64,000 nucleotides of DNA from Ascidia mentula (taxonomy: Eukaryota > Chordata > Ascidiacea > Phlebobranchia > Ascidiidae): NCBI GenBank assembly GCA_947561715.1, contig OX387201.1:22024001-22088000 (forward strand), written 5' to 3'. Position numbers and translations under genes: made by a program. Shown here piece after piece: positions 12,939 to 25,800 of this stretch. Position 1 is the first letter of the stretch; each line of letters starts with the position of its first letter. The notes beneath the pieces were generated by a model that saw only the letters and a program-made list of their open reading frames with translations, was not told the DNA's origin and searched no databases.

Positions 12939-15900
12939 TCAATCATTCTTTGATGACGTCACACTGATCTCATTGTTCGTCTTTGTGACGTCGACAGAGT
13001 CCCATCCGACCTCTTCCCAACCTCCCCACGAGTCATCGCGAGATTTCGGCGAAGATTTTTGTTCGGGAGCTGATGACGTATTACTACCATCGTTAAGCCA
13101 AGCCTCAAGGTCAAGCTCGTCTTGCTGAGATGACGTCACTTTGGTCGGTTTCCCCCCGCCTATGACGTCATCAAACTCTGTTCTCGAAAGAGATTTGGAA
13201 GACTCGGATGTGGCAACACTAGGTGGCGTGTTTGTAACACCGAATGTATCCCAGAATTCAGAGTTTACGTCATCTGGTTTTTCTTGTGTTTGGCTGAAAA
13301 TATTCAGGTTTATTAAATATGTAAAAATATCCTGCAATTTACTGAAAAAAAAAACCTTCATGAAGCAATTTACTCTGTAAGTAAAACAGACAAAACAGAA
13401 TAAAATTAAAAATTTGTTGTGAATTTTTATTTTATTTGGGGTTAAATCTTTAAAAAAGTGGATTTGTCAAAAAATGCTTTAAGCAGTTTTTCTAAAAAAA
13501 ACATTATTGAAAAATTATGTTTTGTTCAAGTAGTGAATGGAAGGAAGGGATATTGTGATATTTTCTAGGAGAATCACAAAATACTAATTACTAAAATGTA
13601 TTAACATGTAGGCAAGTAATTGTTGGAATTCCTCATCATATAACAGGTTGGCAAATTCTGCAACATTACGAACTTGACCTTTTCATGTGAGTTGACATTT
13701 GTCACAAATCAAGTGAACTTAAATCAAGTCACTAAATAAATTTGTGCTACTTGGCATGAACATGCTGTAAGTGTGGAATTATTTTGGCGAACCAACAATT
13801 ATTCCCACCCTGTCTCAACTTTGTGGGCATTGTTTGCAAAACATTGTTAATAATAGACCTATTAAGGTGAATCCCCTTGTTTAAAACCACAGCTTGTCAC
13901 ATGACACTGATGTAACATCAGACTTACTCTTTGTTTTGGATGAAACTCGACAAGTTGCTGAATCCAGTTTTGCTGTAATCTGTCAGCTGTAAATTGTAAT
14001 GAAATTTAAAACATGGTATAGTCTAGTTGTAACGTTAAATTTATTCTAAACCGAGAAACAACATAACTTATTGTTGATGCTACCAGGCATAATGACCAGA
14101 AATAACACATGCTATATTTTGGGTTCATCCGGCAATGCCATTAATATTTGCAAACTATCGACAACATCTGACAGCATAGAAGATTGATGACAGCTATGTT
14201 GGCAAACCAGTATTTTCAATAAAGCAGCAGACCACAATCTTGATTTAATTTCATTTATTTTCACTAAAATTAGAGAATGGATTGATCTGTGCACAGGTTG
14301 GCTGATAAAATATCGATATTATGTTGTGTTTTTATAATAATATTGTGAGGGTTCAACTGCATGAAGCCTGTACACGTATATGAAGACTTTATCCCATTTC
14401 ACAATTTCTATTGTGTATTTTGCTTACAACTGGTTACATTGAGGCTATGCAGGTAAAGTTTCAATCCTCATTTGTAAACCAAACAACTTATTGTGAAATG
14501 TTGATACCTTTCCAGCCCACGAAGAAACACTCGATGTGATGTCATCAACCACGTGACCCTCGGAGATTTTTTGCTGAGTCGGCTTCACCACTTTATCGCT
14601 GACTTTAGCTGTGATATCTGTGGCCATAGTTGAGGCTTGCGACCCCAGTTTAGCCGCCTGCAAAATATGAAGTGAAATTGATTTTAAATATTATTCAAAT
14701 AATAATAATAAAGTTTAAGATTGTTATGTGCTGCATTAGCACACAAGTTAATATTTAACAACATGGAGATTTGTCATCAGCAGAAAACCTTGAAATGTCC
14801 CTGGGATTTTTGGTACAAGTCCGGCCCTAGTTTTGTTCCAAGTGTGTTTGGTTTAAAATCATCTGTAAGGAGATGTTTTTTGTTTCTGCCCAACAAACAT
14901 ACTCACATTTTCTTTAGCAGCACTTGCGGCAGTCGAAGTCCATTTAGCTGCAACCTGCCACCCAGTGGACAGAGATGACATTGCTCCGGCAAGAAAATCT
15001 CCTTCTTCTTCTTGCTTTGGGTTCGGACTATTTCCAAAGCCAACATATTTCGAGTTGGGTTCTGGGTGGTTGGATGATGCTGATTCTTCTGTGTATCAAC
15101 ATGTGTTTAAAATTCACCACAACAAACAAATAATCCTCTATATTCATATGTAAGCTGCGGACAGGGCCACCATTTCAAACTACTATGTCAAGCCACCCAG
15201 CTACATAATATAATCTTATTGTCGAAGTAGTTCTGCCCGTTCCTCACTTAAACACTGATTCTACTGTACATACATAAATATGTTTTACCAGCAGATTAAA
15301 AACTTGTTAAATGTGCCAACCAGTAGAATTCGTGTTACTAAACAAATGCATTATAAACAGAGTTCACACCTTAAAAAAACATGTTTCTTGAAACCAGAGA
15401 AAATTACCATAATTTTTCAAATAAAACTACCTTTGGGTGTAAAGTTTTGAGAATAAAAGCTGTCGTCCTGCGCCAACCATGATTCAAAATCATCGATCTC
15501 ATTTCCATCTTTCTTAGCAGAAGATGCTGCTGAGCTGCTTCTGAAAAATAATATCATGTAGAAGATGAACAATTGGAATGTGAATATTGCAGAGGGATGG
15601 AAAGCAATCACTTAAACTTCTTACTTGTGGGTTGTCGAAAGACCAAAAGACGTTTTTGCCGCCGGAACGTAACTTTGAGCTGACGATGTCGATTCATCCC
15701 AAGAATCACCAGCAGCTTCTGTTGAAATCTAAAGACACAAACTATTTGTTAATTGAAATAATGGTGTCTTTTGAAAAACTACCCTGCTGTCCTATTGATA
15801 AAATAATTAATGTTTAATATTTATTGGCAAACCATTACCACACTTTACTACTGGTTTTGGAAAATTACTGGTGTTGCTACAGCGAAAAATAAACATTTGT

Positions 15901-17220
15901 AAAAAGGCTGGGTGATTTCTATGGTGGGTTATGCCTAATTCATATTTTTGACTTCGGTCATTCATGTGGACAAACATCCAAACTTTGGAAAATTTCACTG
16001 TGTTTTTTATGTTTGTCAATCCACAGTTGATTATAAACAAAATGATTGTTTACCTTATCACGAAGCAACGCTGCCGTTTTGCTTCCATACTTTTCATGAA
16101 TCGTCCAATTCTCATCAAAATCGTCGTGAGATTTAAAGAAGTTACGAGCGGGATCATTCCCTCCAACCTAAGTCAACAGAAAATTAATGTGTTGGTTTCT
16201 GAGGTTTTGTATTTGTGTAAGGTTTGTATCTTGGCAACTCTTGAAACAAAGTAACAAAAACCAATACTTCATGGTTATTGACTGTAGATCAATTTAAACA
16301 AACAATCAATACATTGGTTAAAAGGCAAACAGAGATGGAAAAATGTGAAAATATTCAAATGATGAATTAACAGCATGTTTGTACATACATAGTTTCCAGT
16401 TTTAGACTCAAGTTTAAATACAAGTAAACATGGCTCTGTTTTCGTGAATAAGGAGTTTTTGCAAGGTACTTTGAACATATGAGTAAGCACGAAAAAGCAA
16501 ACAGTGCTTGACATATCAACTGGCAAAATGCAGTGTAACTTGTTCAGTGCATTAACGTTTGTATGTGTTGGAAACAAAATGTAGTATCTGAAAGAGCAAC
16601 TAAATTTAAGCTAGCAGCCAATACTGTCACAAAATTAATCAAGAAAAATCCATATTAGAATGAATCAAACACATTTTTTTTACAAAACATGAGACATTTT
16701 GCTCATAAACGATATTCAGAAAACATGCCTTCATTTTCTCAAGTTCTACATCCTTCCATTTGTCCATCGTTGTAGAACGAACGAAACTGAGGTGAACCCC
16801 AAGGCCTCTGTGCTTCCCGGAACATTCTAGGCAAATCCAGATTCCATAAGACACAGAAACCCATTGGGGGTTGAGTGCCCCACATTCAAAACACGTCTGA
16901 AAAAAACAAAAGCACCTAATAACTCCATCTAACTTATTATAATCTAAATTTTTAACATAAATCTTATGGAATTGATTTTAAGACAGAAAACTTCATAACC
17001 ATACAACTTACAGTATAAGTGGCACACAAGTAGATACTTCCTGTGTAGAGGTACCCCCCAAAAATGTAAATTTATTCATTTTATTGATAATAGAACTATT
17101 TTGGATCAAAATGTTGAAAACCATTCAAGTTCAACAATAGAGATCTACTAAGAAACCAACCTTGTTGCCATTCTTTGGCTTTAATTCCTTAAGAACGCTC
17201 CTTGTTTTTGGACTTGCCAT
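12939..17220 (-). CDS. arfgap1: ARF GTPase-activating protein 1
   Basis: ARFGAP1 stimulates GTP hydrolysis on Arf1 at the Golgi and helps control COPI coats. Nine coding exons (17220-17161, 16896-16729, 16167-16054, 15728-15625, 15540-15431, 15088-14907, 14657-14508, 13986-13928, 13293-12939) splice into 433 residues. The zinc finger is intact (C22, C25, C42, C45, spacing 2-16-2) and is followed by GKHR with the arginine finger at about residue 50, then LGVHLSFVRSTTMDKW. The middle has KYVGFGNSPNP and a lipid-packing-sensor-like stretch (AMSSLSTGWQ); the C-terminus is acidic with Trp motifs (DDSWGGWEEVGWDS), as in human ARFGAP1, and length is close to the human protein. The intron after 16729 begins with GC rather than GT (AAG|GCATGT); using it restores EKMK-VGGN, matching EKMKAGGN in human. 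The start is 317 bp from that of the divergent gene at 17538. Confidence 0.95.
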
Positions 17221-17537
17221 CAGGAAAGCTGTTTGTGTTCAACTCGAAATTTGATGAATAAATATTGAGAATAGACACACAAGCGGTAGACGCCGTTTCA
17301 CAACAGCATATCCTCATAACTATTCAGTCAAAAGAATATATGTCGGTATTTGTTGTATGGCCGAAGCGTTGTGAAAATAATACGAACTGAGTCAGCTGAT
17401 TCGATGACGTGGTGTGTTCATTGTCGTCACAAACACCAACTATTCTGTAACAAACCTAAATAATTTCCTTATTTTAGTGATTTTTACTCGACGAACTTGG
17501 TTTACAAGATATGGACACCAAAGTATCATGACTTAGC
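17221..17537. promoter_or_regulatory. Probable bidirectional promoter, ARFGAP1 and the unknown gene at 17538
   Basis: Only 317 bases separate the two start codons, which point away from each other. 5' UTRs and both core promoters must fit here. No TATA box stands out. The shared-promoter reading is inferred from spacing. Confidence 0.45.
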
Positions 17538-18865
17538 ATGCAAAAATATATTGACTTTCGTAAATTTCCGGAAACCATCGGAAATCAGCAGCCTATCCGA
17601 AATGCTAAACTTCTTGTTCAGAAACAGAGACCTTACGTTTATCCATTCGCTAAAGATCTAAGGTGGGTTTTTAATAAATTATTTTCAACATTTTTTGTCG
17701 TTTTATATTTGTATGATTACGTGTATCTCTACAATCAATGTTTATTTTTGAAAGCTTTCCCTATGTGACGTCACAAACATTACGTAGCAACTACATGTCA
17801 CAGTTCAATCTCAAACAATCTTCCCGGCGCAAACTTCGACCATCGTCATCAGGACGACGTCATAATCCCCAGTCGAGAAAGGTTAGGAGTTTTTACAAGT
17901 GTAACAGGCGGACTGATGGGTTACACGAGTATAGGAGGTGCTCACATGACCAGCAGCAGTTTGTTTATATCTGGGTTGGGCAATTACTTATTGAACAAAG
18001 ATGCAAAATACTTTTAAATCGTCGCCAGGAAGTCATTTCCATTGAAAAGTTATGAAACCATGTTACAAATAATTTCTCCAGGCATTCCACCTTCTGCGAA
18101 TATACAATGAACCCGTGTGTGACGTCACCACATCTAAGAGATCCTCAAAGCATGACATCATAAAGAGCAGTATGACGCAACAGGCGACACCTCTATCTAC
18201 CTGCAGGTCGGCTTTCCGACAACTTGAAGTCCTTCCGAAATTAACCGAACGTTTCCGGAATAATCCGAAAGCTGCCACAAATATAATTCCAGTGGAGTTA
18301 AATACAAAAGGTTTGAAACATCACGGTTTTCTCGTCAGCATATTTTATTGCCAACAAATTGCTTCAAGTTCAACGAACCATAGGAAACAACAGCTAACTT
18401 ATAGTGCGATTGTTACAAATGTTCCCATACAGTTTTGTGTTGTTTGAATTCTCAACTTAACTTTTATGCGCAGCATCGATTTCAACTGACCCTGTAATTT
18501 TGCTTCCGGCGTGCCAGGTAATATTTTTGCACCAAAATATAAAAATATTTTCAAAAACAAACAATGGCGACATTTCTTCAGATGAAGGAGATCGACTTTA
18601 TGACGTCACACGCGTGGAAGATGAATCCGCGGAAGCGAAAATTTTTCCCTCTTAAAACCAACCATAACTGGAGTTCGCCACAAGGTATTGTGACGTAATA
18701 AGAGTGCTCGTAATGACGACACACATTCTTGCAGGTTGTGACGTCAAGGCCGAAGAAACCATGACGACAACAACTATGACATCATACAAGCCTCTGTTGC
18801 CGCTACGTCGCAGAACGAACAGAAAACATAGCAGGATTCTTGACTCGTCCATTTTTACGAAGTGA
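17538..18865 (+). CDS. Unrecognised 241-residue basic protein
   Basis: Six exons (17538-17662, 17788-17881, 18082-18310, 18474-18517, 18582-18684, 18735-18865) join in consistent phase to give 241 residues ending at TGA 18863-18865. I do not recognise the family. There is no signal peptide, membrane segment or obvious fold. The protein is Arg/Lys-rich and low in acidic residues, with runs such as QSSRRKLRPSSSGRRHN and AWKMNPRKRKFFPLKTNHNW, and a basic tail (PLRRRTNRKHSRILDSS). It is divergent from ARFGAP1 and convergent with PPP1R8. A second acceptor at 17804, 16 bases after the first, is phase-compatible with exon 1 and would give a different C-terminus (see findings). The consistent phases and good donors support a real gene; the acceptor at 17788 has a weak pyrimidine tract. 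Confidence 0.7.
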
Positions 18866-18878
18866 CGTCGTCGTGACG

Positions 18879-21800
18879 TCACACCAACAACGCGGGGGCG
18901 GGGCGTTTACCCGGCCACGCCTCTTTTACATATTTCTTTCGTTGTTTAGCGTCCTTTGCTTTTTCAGTAAACACTGGAGGTCGCTGTGTTGCGAGTGACG
19001 TATCTATGGCAACCTGAGTAATGAAATGTTTTTGTTAAATGTCATTCCCCTATTGATTGGTTTGCACACAAATTTACCTCCGTTGACTCATCAACATCTG
19101 GAGCAAGATTTGGGACAAAACCACTCATGCGTGAAGGGACAGGGTCAGGTTTGTGAATTTCTGTAAATTAATAAAAAAAATGAAAAAAAAAATGCAAGTT
19201 TCTTTGCCACAAAATCCACCTTCTTTGTCCAAGTCTTCGTACAATCCCTGATTGTAAAATTCCTGGATGTGTTTTTTTACCTCTGTCGTCGACGACACTA
19301 AACCTGTGCTCTCTCGAGGACGCTGAAACATTACAGATGTTTTTATGTAACTTGTCCCAATATCATGTCATGCAGCACTATTATATATTTGACCGAAAGT
19401 TGACAAGATTAACATTTGTGATAATTTACTATATATTACCTTATTTGGGATCATCTGCACAGATATCATGTTTCTGAATCTTCCAACAGATGAATCAACA
19501 TCCTCTGAAAATTAACAGTCATGTAAAAATCCTGTAAATTTATTGTTATTTAGAATGGATTATATTTGAAAAACACTTCTAGAAACAAATGATGGCTTTT
19601 GTAGCAAAATAATTTTTTCTATAAAACCAACATCCACAGATCTATCCACAATGATCACTGTTTGAATTTTCACTGTAAATTACCGGGGTTTATGATTTCT
19701 TCATCTTCAGCAAAACCAACAGCTTTTCTTTTTCGTCTTTTAAACTTGGGAGTCATGTCCTCCAGTTGGAGAGCAGTTACACGTTTGTTGTGGGCTGTGT
19801 TGAACTCCGTCAAATTCTAAATATCACAGTTCAGACAACGCTAAGTTATATTCACAATGATAACAAATCAATCAGCAAAACAGACAAAATTTATCTTGAA
19901 ATTAACAATTCCGTGATTGCGACTCAATCAGTTATCTTTATGAATTTATGAACCTTTAACATCACAAGTCAATAAAACAAGTAAAAAACAATGAAGCATT
20001 AAAATTGTGTGAGTGGTTTACTGTGGAGTCATGTGTGCTCAGAATGGAGATGGGTAAATATTATTTACCTCAAGCTCTTCCTCCTCCTGAGGGAGATCAA
20101 ATATCATATCCTCTTCAGTTTTTGCGTCACCAACTTGGGCAGTGATTGGAGGTCGCTCTACATAGACATCATACAAACTTACAACCATTATTTACAAATT
20201 AAAACAGAACCCCAACCTTTTAGTATAAAAGATCTGGTGGAGGCTCCGAAGTGGAAAGTTGTGTCAAATGGAATTGGAGTAGGTTTCTTTGATTCCAAGC
20301 GGAGGTTTCGAATAAACGATCCGTGCACTTGCAAAATATATGGTGCAGTGATGTCAATTTAGCCCATTGCAAACAATACAGCAACAACTTTTTGACACTG
20401 GATAACATTACACAATATTAATGCAGACATTTTGAAGAATAATCATTTCTAGAAACTCAACTTTTCTTAGATTTGAATTAAACTAAAAAGTGAAAATTTA
20501 AACACATGATCAGATGTACATTTTTAAGATTGAATAGAGGAATTTGAATAGAAAACAAGAGATACATTTTACGGAGATTTTGAACAAGCCTGAACTTACT
20601 GCTTCCCAAATCAACAATGAACATTCTTTTTAGATGTTTGTGAAACATGAGCGCTGCATGAACTCGTGAACATGAGGCATGATCCATCACAAAATCACAT
20701 GAATCAGAATTTCTCCCGAAGAAATAACATTTCTTTTCATCAATAATTAGTTTCTGAACAAAAATATCATTTCTAATCACACGGAAAATATTTACCTCAC
20801 CAAATGAACATAAGATCAACTCTTCTTTTCTGTGACAAATGAACTTCAATTTCAATCATTCTAAGTCTTGTGTCAACACGTTTGTTTTTTTAAAACATGT
20901 TTTGCTTAATTTTGAAAATACAAGGACTGGCTCATACTGTTGCTAACATTGTCATGTTTCAGGTACGAAAAACATTGCAGAAAAAAACATTACAATGTTA
21001 ACAACAGAATGGGCCAGTCTCTGTATTCACAGAATTAAGTAAATCTGTAAATATTGTTCCTGTGTTTCGCTTAAATATTCTATTTGAATAAGAACTGAAT
21101 ATGCTTATTAAAGCAAAACATGTTTTCAAAAAAATAAAAGTGTTTTAACATAAGGTTTATAATATGTGAATTTGTCACATATGCATTGAACATGATTTGC
21201 AACAAATACATTAAAAACTGTTGCTTAGGTGCATAACGCAACATCAATAATTGTGATATTGGGCCTAAAAACCTAGCAATCATTTGTTGTGGGATTCAGT
21301 TTGAATAACCCAAGCTATAATTCGAACTTGGGTAATTCAATGCATCCAAATTATCGTTGGAACATGTAAGTTACAAATTTCTGAACTCTAAACACAAACT
21401 AGTTTATTTTATTGTAAACACAAGAAAAAGTGCAAGATGGATTTTGGTTTGGATTACCACTACTTTTTTTACAACATGATTCAAATAATGCAGATAATCT
21501 TGTATCTGTGTAGCTATGTGAAACACATCTTAAAATAATCTTAAGCTAAACAAGTTAACTTATAAAAACATCTATGTTATTGGAACCTAATCAAACATAT
21601 TGAAATGTTGTTTCCTAATGGGTTTAGCAAGAACAAAACCTTTAAAAATGACTACAGAAACATGCAAAATATGAGGATAATTAGGTTAAAACAGTTTAAT
21701 CTATGTACACATATGAGCATGCGATGTATACAATTTATACCTCAATCAATTTGTCCCCTTTCATCACGTCAAGATGTGTTCCAGGTGGTGCAATTCCAGC

Positions 21801-21955
21801 CCTAAACAAAATTTAAAACCGTTTCAACAATATTGCTGTTTTTGTCAGAGAATTAGGCTATAGTCTTTGACAAAAATTAAAACAACTCACCATGTCGGTA
21901 CTTCATAGTCGTTTTTGAGAACGATTGTCGCGTTACTAGACTTCATCTTGGCCAT
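18879..21955 (-). CDS. ppp1r8: Nuclear inhibitor of protein phosphatase 1 (NIPP1)
   Basis: NIPP1 is a nuclear PP1 regulator and spliceosome-associated scaffold. Ten exons (21955-21891, 21801-21741, 20753-20600, 20327-20217, 20157-20069, 19816-19684, 19504-19440, 19322-19220, 19160-19078, 19013-18879) give 332 residues. The FHA domain spans roughly residues 40-130 with GRN (55-57) and SRVH (71-74). The central part NLTEFNTAHNKR, then EEIINP and EDVDSSVGRFRNM, follows human NIPP1 closely. The PP1-docking RVxF site appears as KAVGF (191-195), a variant of the human RVTF. The end KKYVKEAWPGKRPAPALLV matches the human C-terminus. The protein is slightly shorter than human (about 350). The stop lies 13 bp from that of the plus-strand neighbour, so the 3' UTRs probably overlap. 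A large hairpin sits in its second intron. Confidence 0.96.
20901..21043. repeat. Long near-perfect hairpin in a PPP1R8 intron
   Basis: The arm 20901-20959 pairs with 20985-21043 (59 bases each) around a 25-base loop. The inner 43 bp differ at only six positions by my reading; the outer part is slightly less matched. It could be a precursor for small RNAs or a foldback mobile element. No target-site duplication was seen. Confidence 0.65.
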
Positions 21956-22822
21956 CTTCCTGGCACTTGCCAATAATATATATTGATCAAAAGTACGAAC
22001 ACTTGGCTCAACAACATAACATGAGCACACACGCTTGTTCTAGATGACCGCAAGTATTTACCACTTGATATAAAGTACAACAACAAAATTTTGAACAATC
22101 TTTATTCATCTTTTGCTAACTTTAGGCACTAAAAAACGCACAGATATATATGCATTTGATTTATATACAATAACAATCTTCTGCAGTATCTTTTCAAGAA
22201 AAATACCCCACTATATTTTGACTGATTGATGATAAATTGATGTTTTACCTAATTTACAAGATAATATTTTGAATGTATCGAATTCATGGTAACCGGTAAG
22301 TTTGTGAACATCATGAAATAGGAACATATTGTAGCAAATGTCGTTCCTTCTTTAATAAAAAATAATAACTGAGTATTTATAAAAACCAGTGTGCTTTTTT
22401 TCATAATGTAATAATTAGGAATTGCAATAAATGATAGCAAAGCAAAACGCACCAATTCGTGTGAAAACCTGCGCATAGCAAGCATGGCGCAACGAAACAA
22501 AATCGTTCTCATTTTGATAAAACAGACTGGGAAGAGAAGTTATTTCTGAAATTGTGAGAATCAGGTAAGCGCCATTGATATGTCTCACTACCAACAACAT
22601 GAAACACGTTCAATGGTGTAGGTTTTATTTAATATTTGAAAAATATCTTGCGTTTGTGGTGTTCATGCACCTATGAGTATTAATTACATGTGGTATGAAA
22701 GTAATTTTGTGGGTTATAACATCTGAAGAATTTACTTTGAAAAGAGAATTGATTTTAACCGAAACTTTTATGAACGGAATTTGTCTAATGATCTGTTCGC
22801 TTGAATGTAGAAGTAAGAAGAT
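21956..22822. promoter_or_regulatory. Divergent intergenic region, PPP1R8 and SNAPC4
   Basis: The 867 bases between the two divergent start codons must hold both promoters and 5' UTRs. The sequence is AT-rich and no coding exon or clear core element was found. Confidence 0.35.
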
Positions 22823-25800
22823 ATGGATTCCTCAGAAGAAACAGAAATGGAAGAAGACATTTTAAAACTGCAGCTTCATGCAATACCCTTGGACTTGAAC
22901 CCATCTCTGCCCGCTGCTGAAAGTGAAGACGAATATGAAAGTGATGAAGGTGATTGGGCACCACAAATCTTAGAATTTTATTTTGCTGATCATTTATAAT
23001 GTATTGTGATTTGCTTATATTTGTGGTGCTCACATTTTGTAAATCTTATTTAAATTTGTAGATAGTGTGGTTGATTTCATCGGCAAAGATTCGCAAACCT
23101 ATCCTGAAGAGACAGGGAGTGACAAACAACCCGGTACATCAAAATCAGGTATTCATAATAGATTTATTGTTTACAAGATAGATGACGAGCTATGATGTTT
23201 ATAGGTTTAAACGAAGACAATGTGACACATGAAGGGTCTCAACCCCTAACCCAACCCGTCGATGAATCAGATGAGGTGCAATAACATGGATCCATAAAAC
23301 CAATTGTTAAATTTCACTTTTTACATCACTTTGAATAAATAATCTTCTGTTTTTATGGTCGTCAAGATAGTAAGGAGAACCTCAACAATATTTACATGCG
23401 TGCATAAGATGACATGACGCTTTGCATCAGCAAAAATCAACCTGTTTAAATCTGTTTCAGGAACTCATTGATTTGTCTGCAAATTATGCAGCCACACCCC
23501 TCAACTTATTAAAACTAAACCTTGCGTATCAAGAAGTAGTGACACAGCAGCTGGAAAAAATAAAACAACTGTTACAAGACAACAAAATGAAACAGGTATT
23601 CCATTCCAACTGTGCAACTTTCACTACTTGTTATACGATGTTTATTTGTAGACGTTGTTGGTTGAGGAACAAAACCGGTTGGCAGAAGCCGCACAACCAA
23701 TGCCCAAAATTATGTTTGGTGTTTTCAGACAATATTTAAGGGTAAGTTTTCGTATTTTTTTAAGTTTGTTTTTAATAAATGTTTTTAGAGCTATTTTAGG
23801 ACAGTTTGCAGGAGATTTTTTACAACTGTTACGTCAAATGAAAAAAATGTTAATTGTTTGTATAAATCATAGCAGCAATATTTTTTCTGATTTTTTAGGA
23901 TGAAAATGGGCTTCCTCCGTGGAGTAATTGTGAAGTTGAACGACGAAAAACTGAATGCGGAGAATTATTTAGCGGAAATCCTACAATAGCAAAGAAATGG
24001 GCGAAACCTGCAGAGCAAAGTTAGATTTTCTGAACACGAAATATAAATATTACAAACTAATTTGGAAAAGTATTTTTGATTTATTCTGCATATGGTAGTA
24101 TTTTTCGGAAAGTAGTATTTTCATGACCACAACTGCAAGGATGAATTTTGCTTTATTAAATGAGCTTTGATTGTTAAAATATTACTTTGGATCCTTTCAA
24201 AAAATTGAAACATTAAAAAAAAAATATGTGTTTCTTTCATTTTATTTGGAACATGAAAAAATATATTTTGAATTTGTTTTAATTTATTTAGCGTTACGTG
24301 GAGCTGTTGAGAAAAATGCTCATAGAGTTTTGACGGAACCTCTTCTCTCAAAGTTGGATTATCTGCAGGAAAAATACAAACTTACTGAAGACCAACTGTT
24401 AGTGCTCGAATTTTACCCAAATAAATTTTATTCAACTTTTTATTTTTTATTCAACTTTTTATTTATTCCTAACAGAAATAAAAATTTTCAAGGAATGCAA
24501 CCTTAAAAATTATTATTTTGCAGAATTTTGGACAAAATTAATGCAGCCAAAAAACAAATAAGTGAAACCAAGTCCAAGGTAGGGAGCATGAAATGCAACC
24601 TCTGCAACACTAATTGTTTCTTTAGTAACGTTATTTTTATATCAGTTTTTTGCCTTTATTACTGTAAACAAACCTAGGTCCCAAAAATTAAATAAATTTT
24701 CTGGTTATTTCAAAGTAAAATTATTTTTCTAGGTTCAGGTGGAAATATCTGATCGAAGCCGTGAGTGGGATTGGGACATAATTTCCAACATGGAACTTTC
24801 GATGTACTCACCACAAAACTGTCGACTCTATTGGAAGAATCATCTCCACCCATCGATCAACCACAAACCTTGGTCGATTGGCGAAATTGAGGTGAAAATT
24901 AAACCTTTCTGTGATGAATAAAAATATTAATTGTAGATGGTTGATGACAAACTCGCAGTAATAAGTTTCGTGCAGTGATATTTTTTACTGCCTATGCATA
25001 TTTTAATCAATAGTTTTAAATTGTTGTTTGGAAAGAAAAAAATATATATTCGTTTTAAAAACGAAGAAAATACAAGTGCATGACAAAAGACAGGAGCTCT
25101 GCATAGGTTTTTACTTGGCAATCAAAGCTATTGCTAGTTTAAAACAATGTTTGTAATATTATGGATATTGTAAATATTTCCAATTTTTTACAGAAACTGA
25201 AAGATGTCTTGAAAGATCATAGAAATCATAACTGGATTGAAGTTAGTAAAGAAATGCCGGGAAGGACAGAGATGGAATGTTGTCGGATTTATCAACTCAA
25301 AATCAGCTCCACTTTCAAGTATGATTTCTATTAATTATTGTCATCCTTCGACTTTTTTAATTTTATGTTTGTCACGTGATGTAGAAAGACCACGTGGACT
25401 CCAGAGGAAGACCAAAGGTTGATCAAATTAATCCACCAGCACAGGGTCGGTAACGTGATCCCGTACACGCAGGTGATTGGTTTAAAATGCGCGGGATTTC
25501 TCGAGAATCAACAAAATGTTAATCCATATTTTACGCGCAACCCAAATTTATTGCAGAATAAATATGGATTTAATTTTACTGATGGTTGATGTTGGTTTAG
25601 ATCGCGATTAAACACGGAGGAAGAACTTCTGCTCAGATTGTTCACAGATGGACGAAAACTCTCGACCCCTCATTTAAACGAGCAAAGTAAGCTGATTAAG
25701 TATGTGTAGTGTGGTTGGCAGTATTTCCATGGTAGGAATGCAGATATTTAGATCGGACGAAGTTGTGTAAGATTGGAAAGAGTCGCCATATTTTGGTGTT

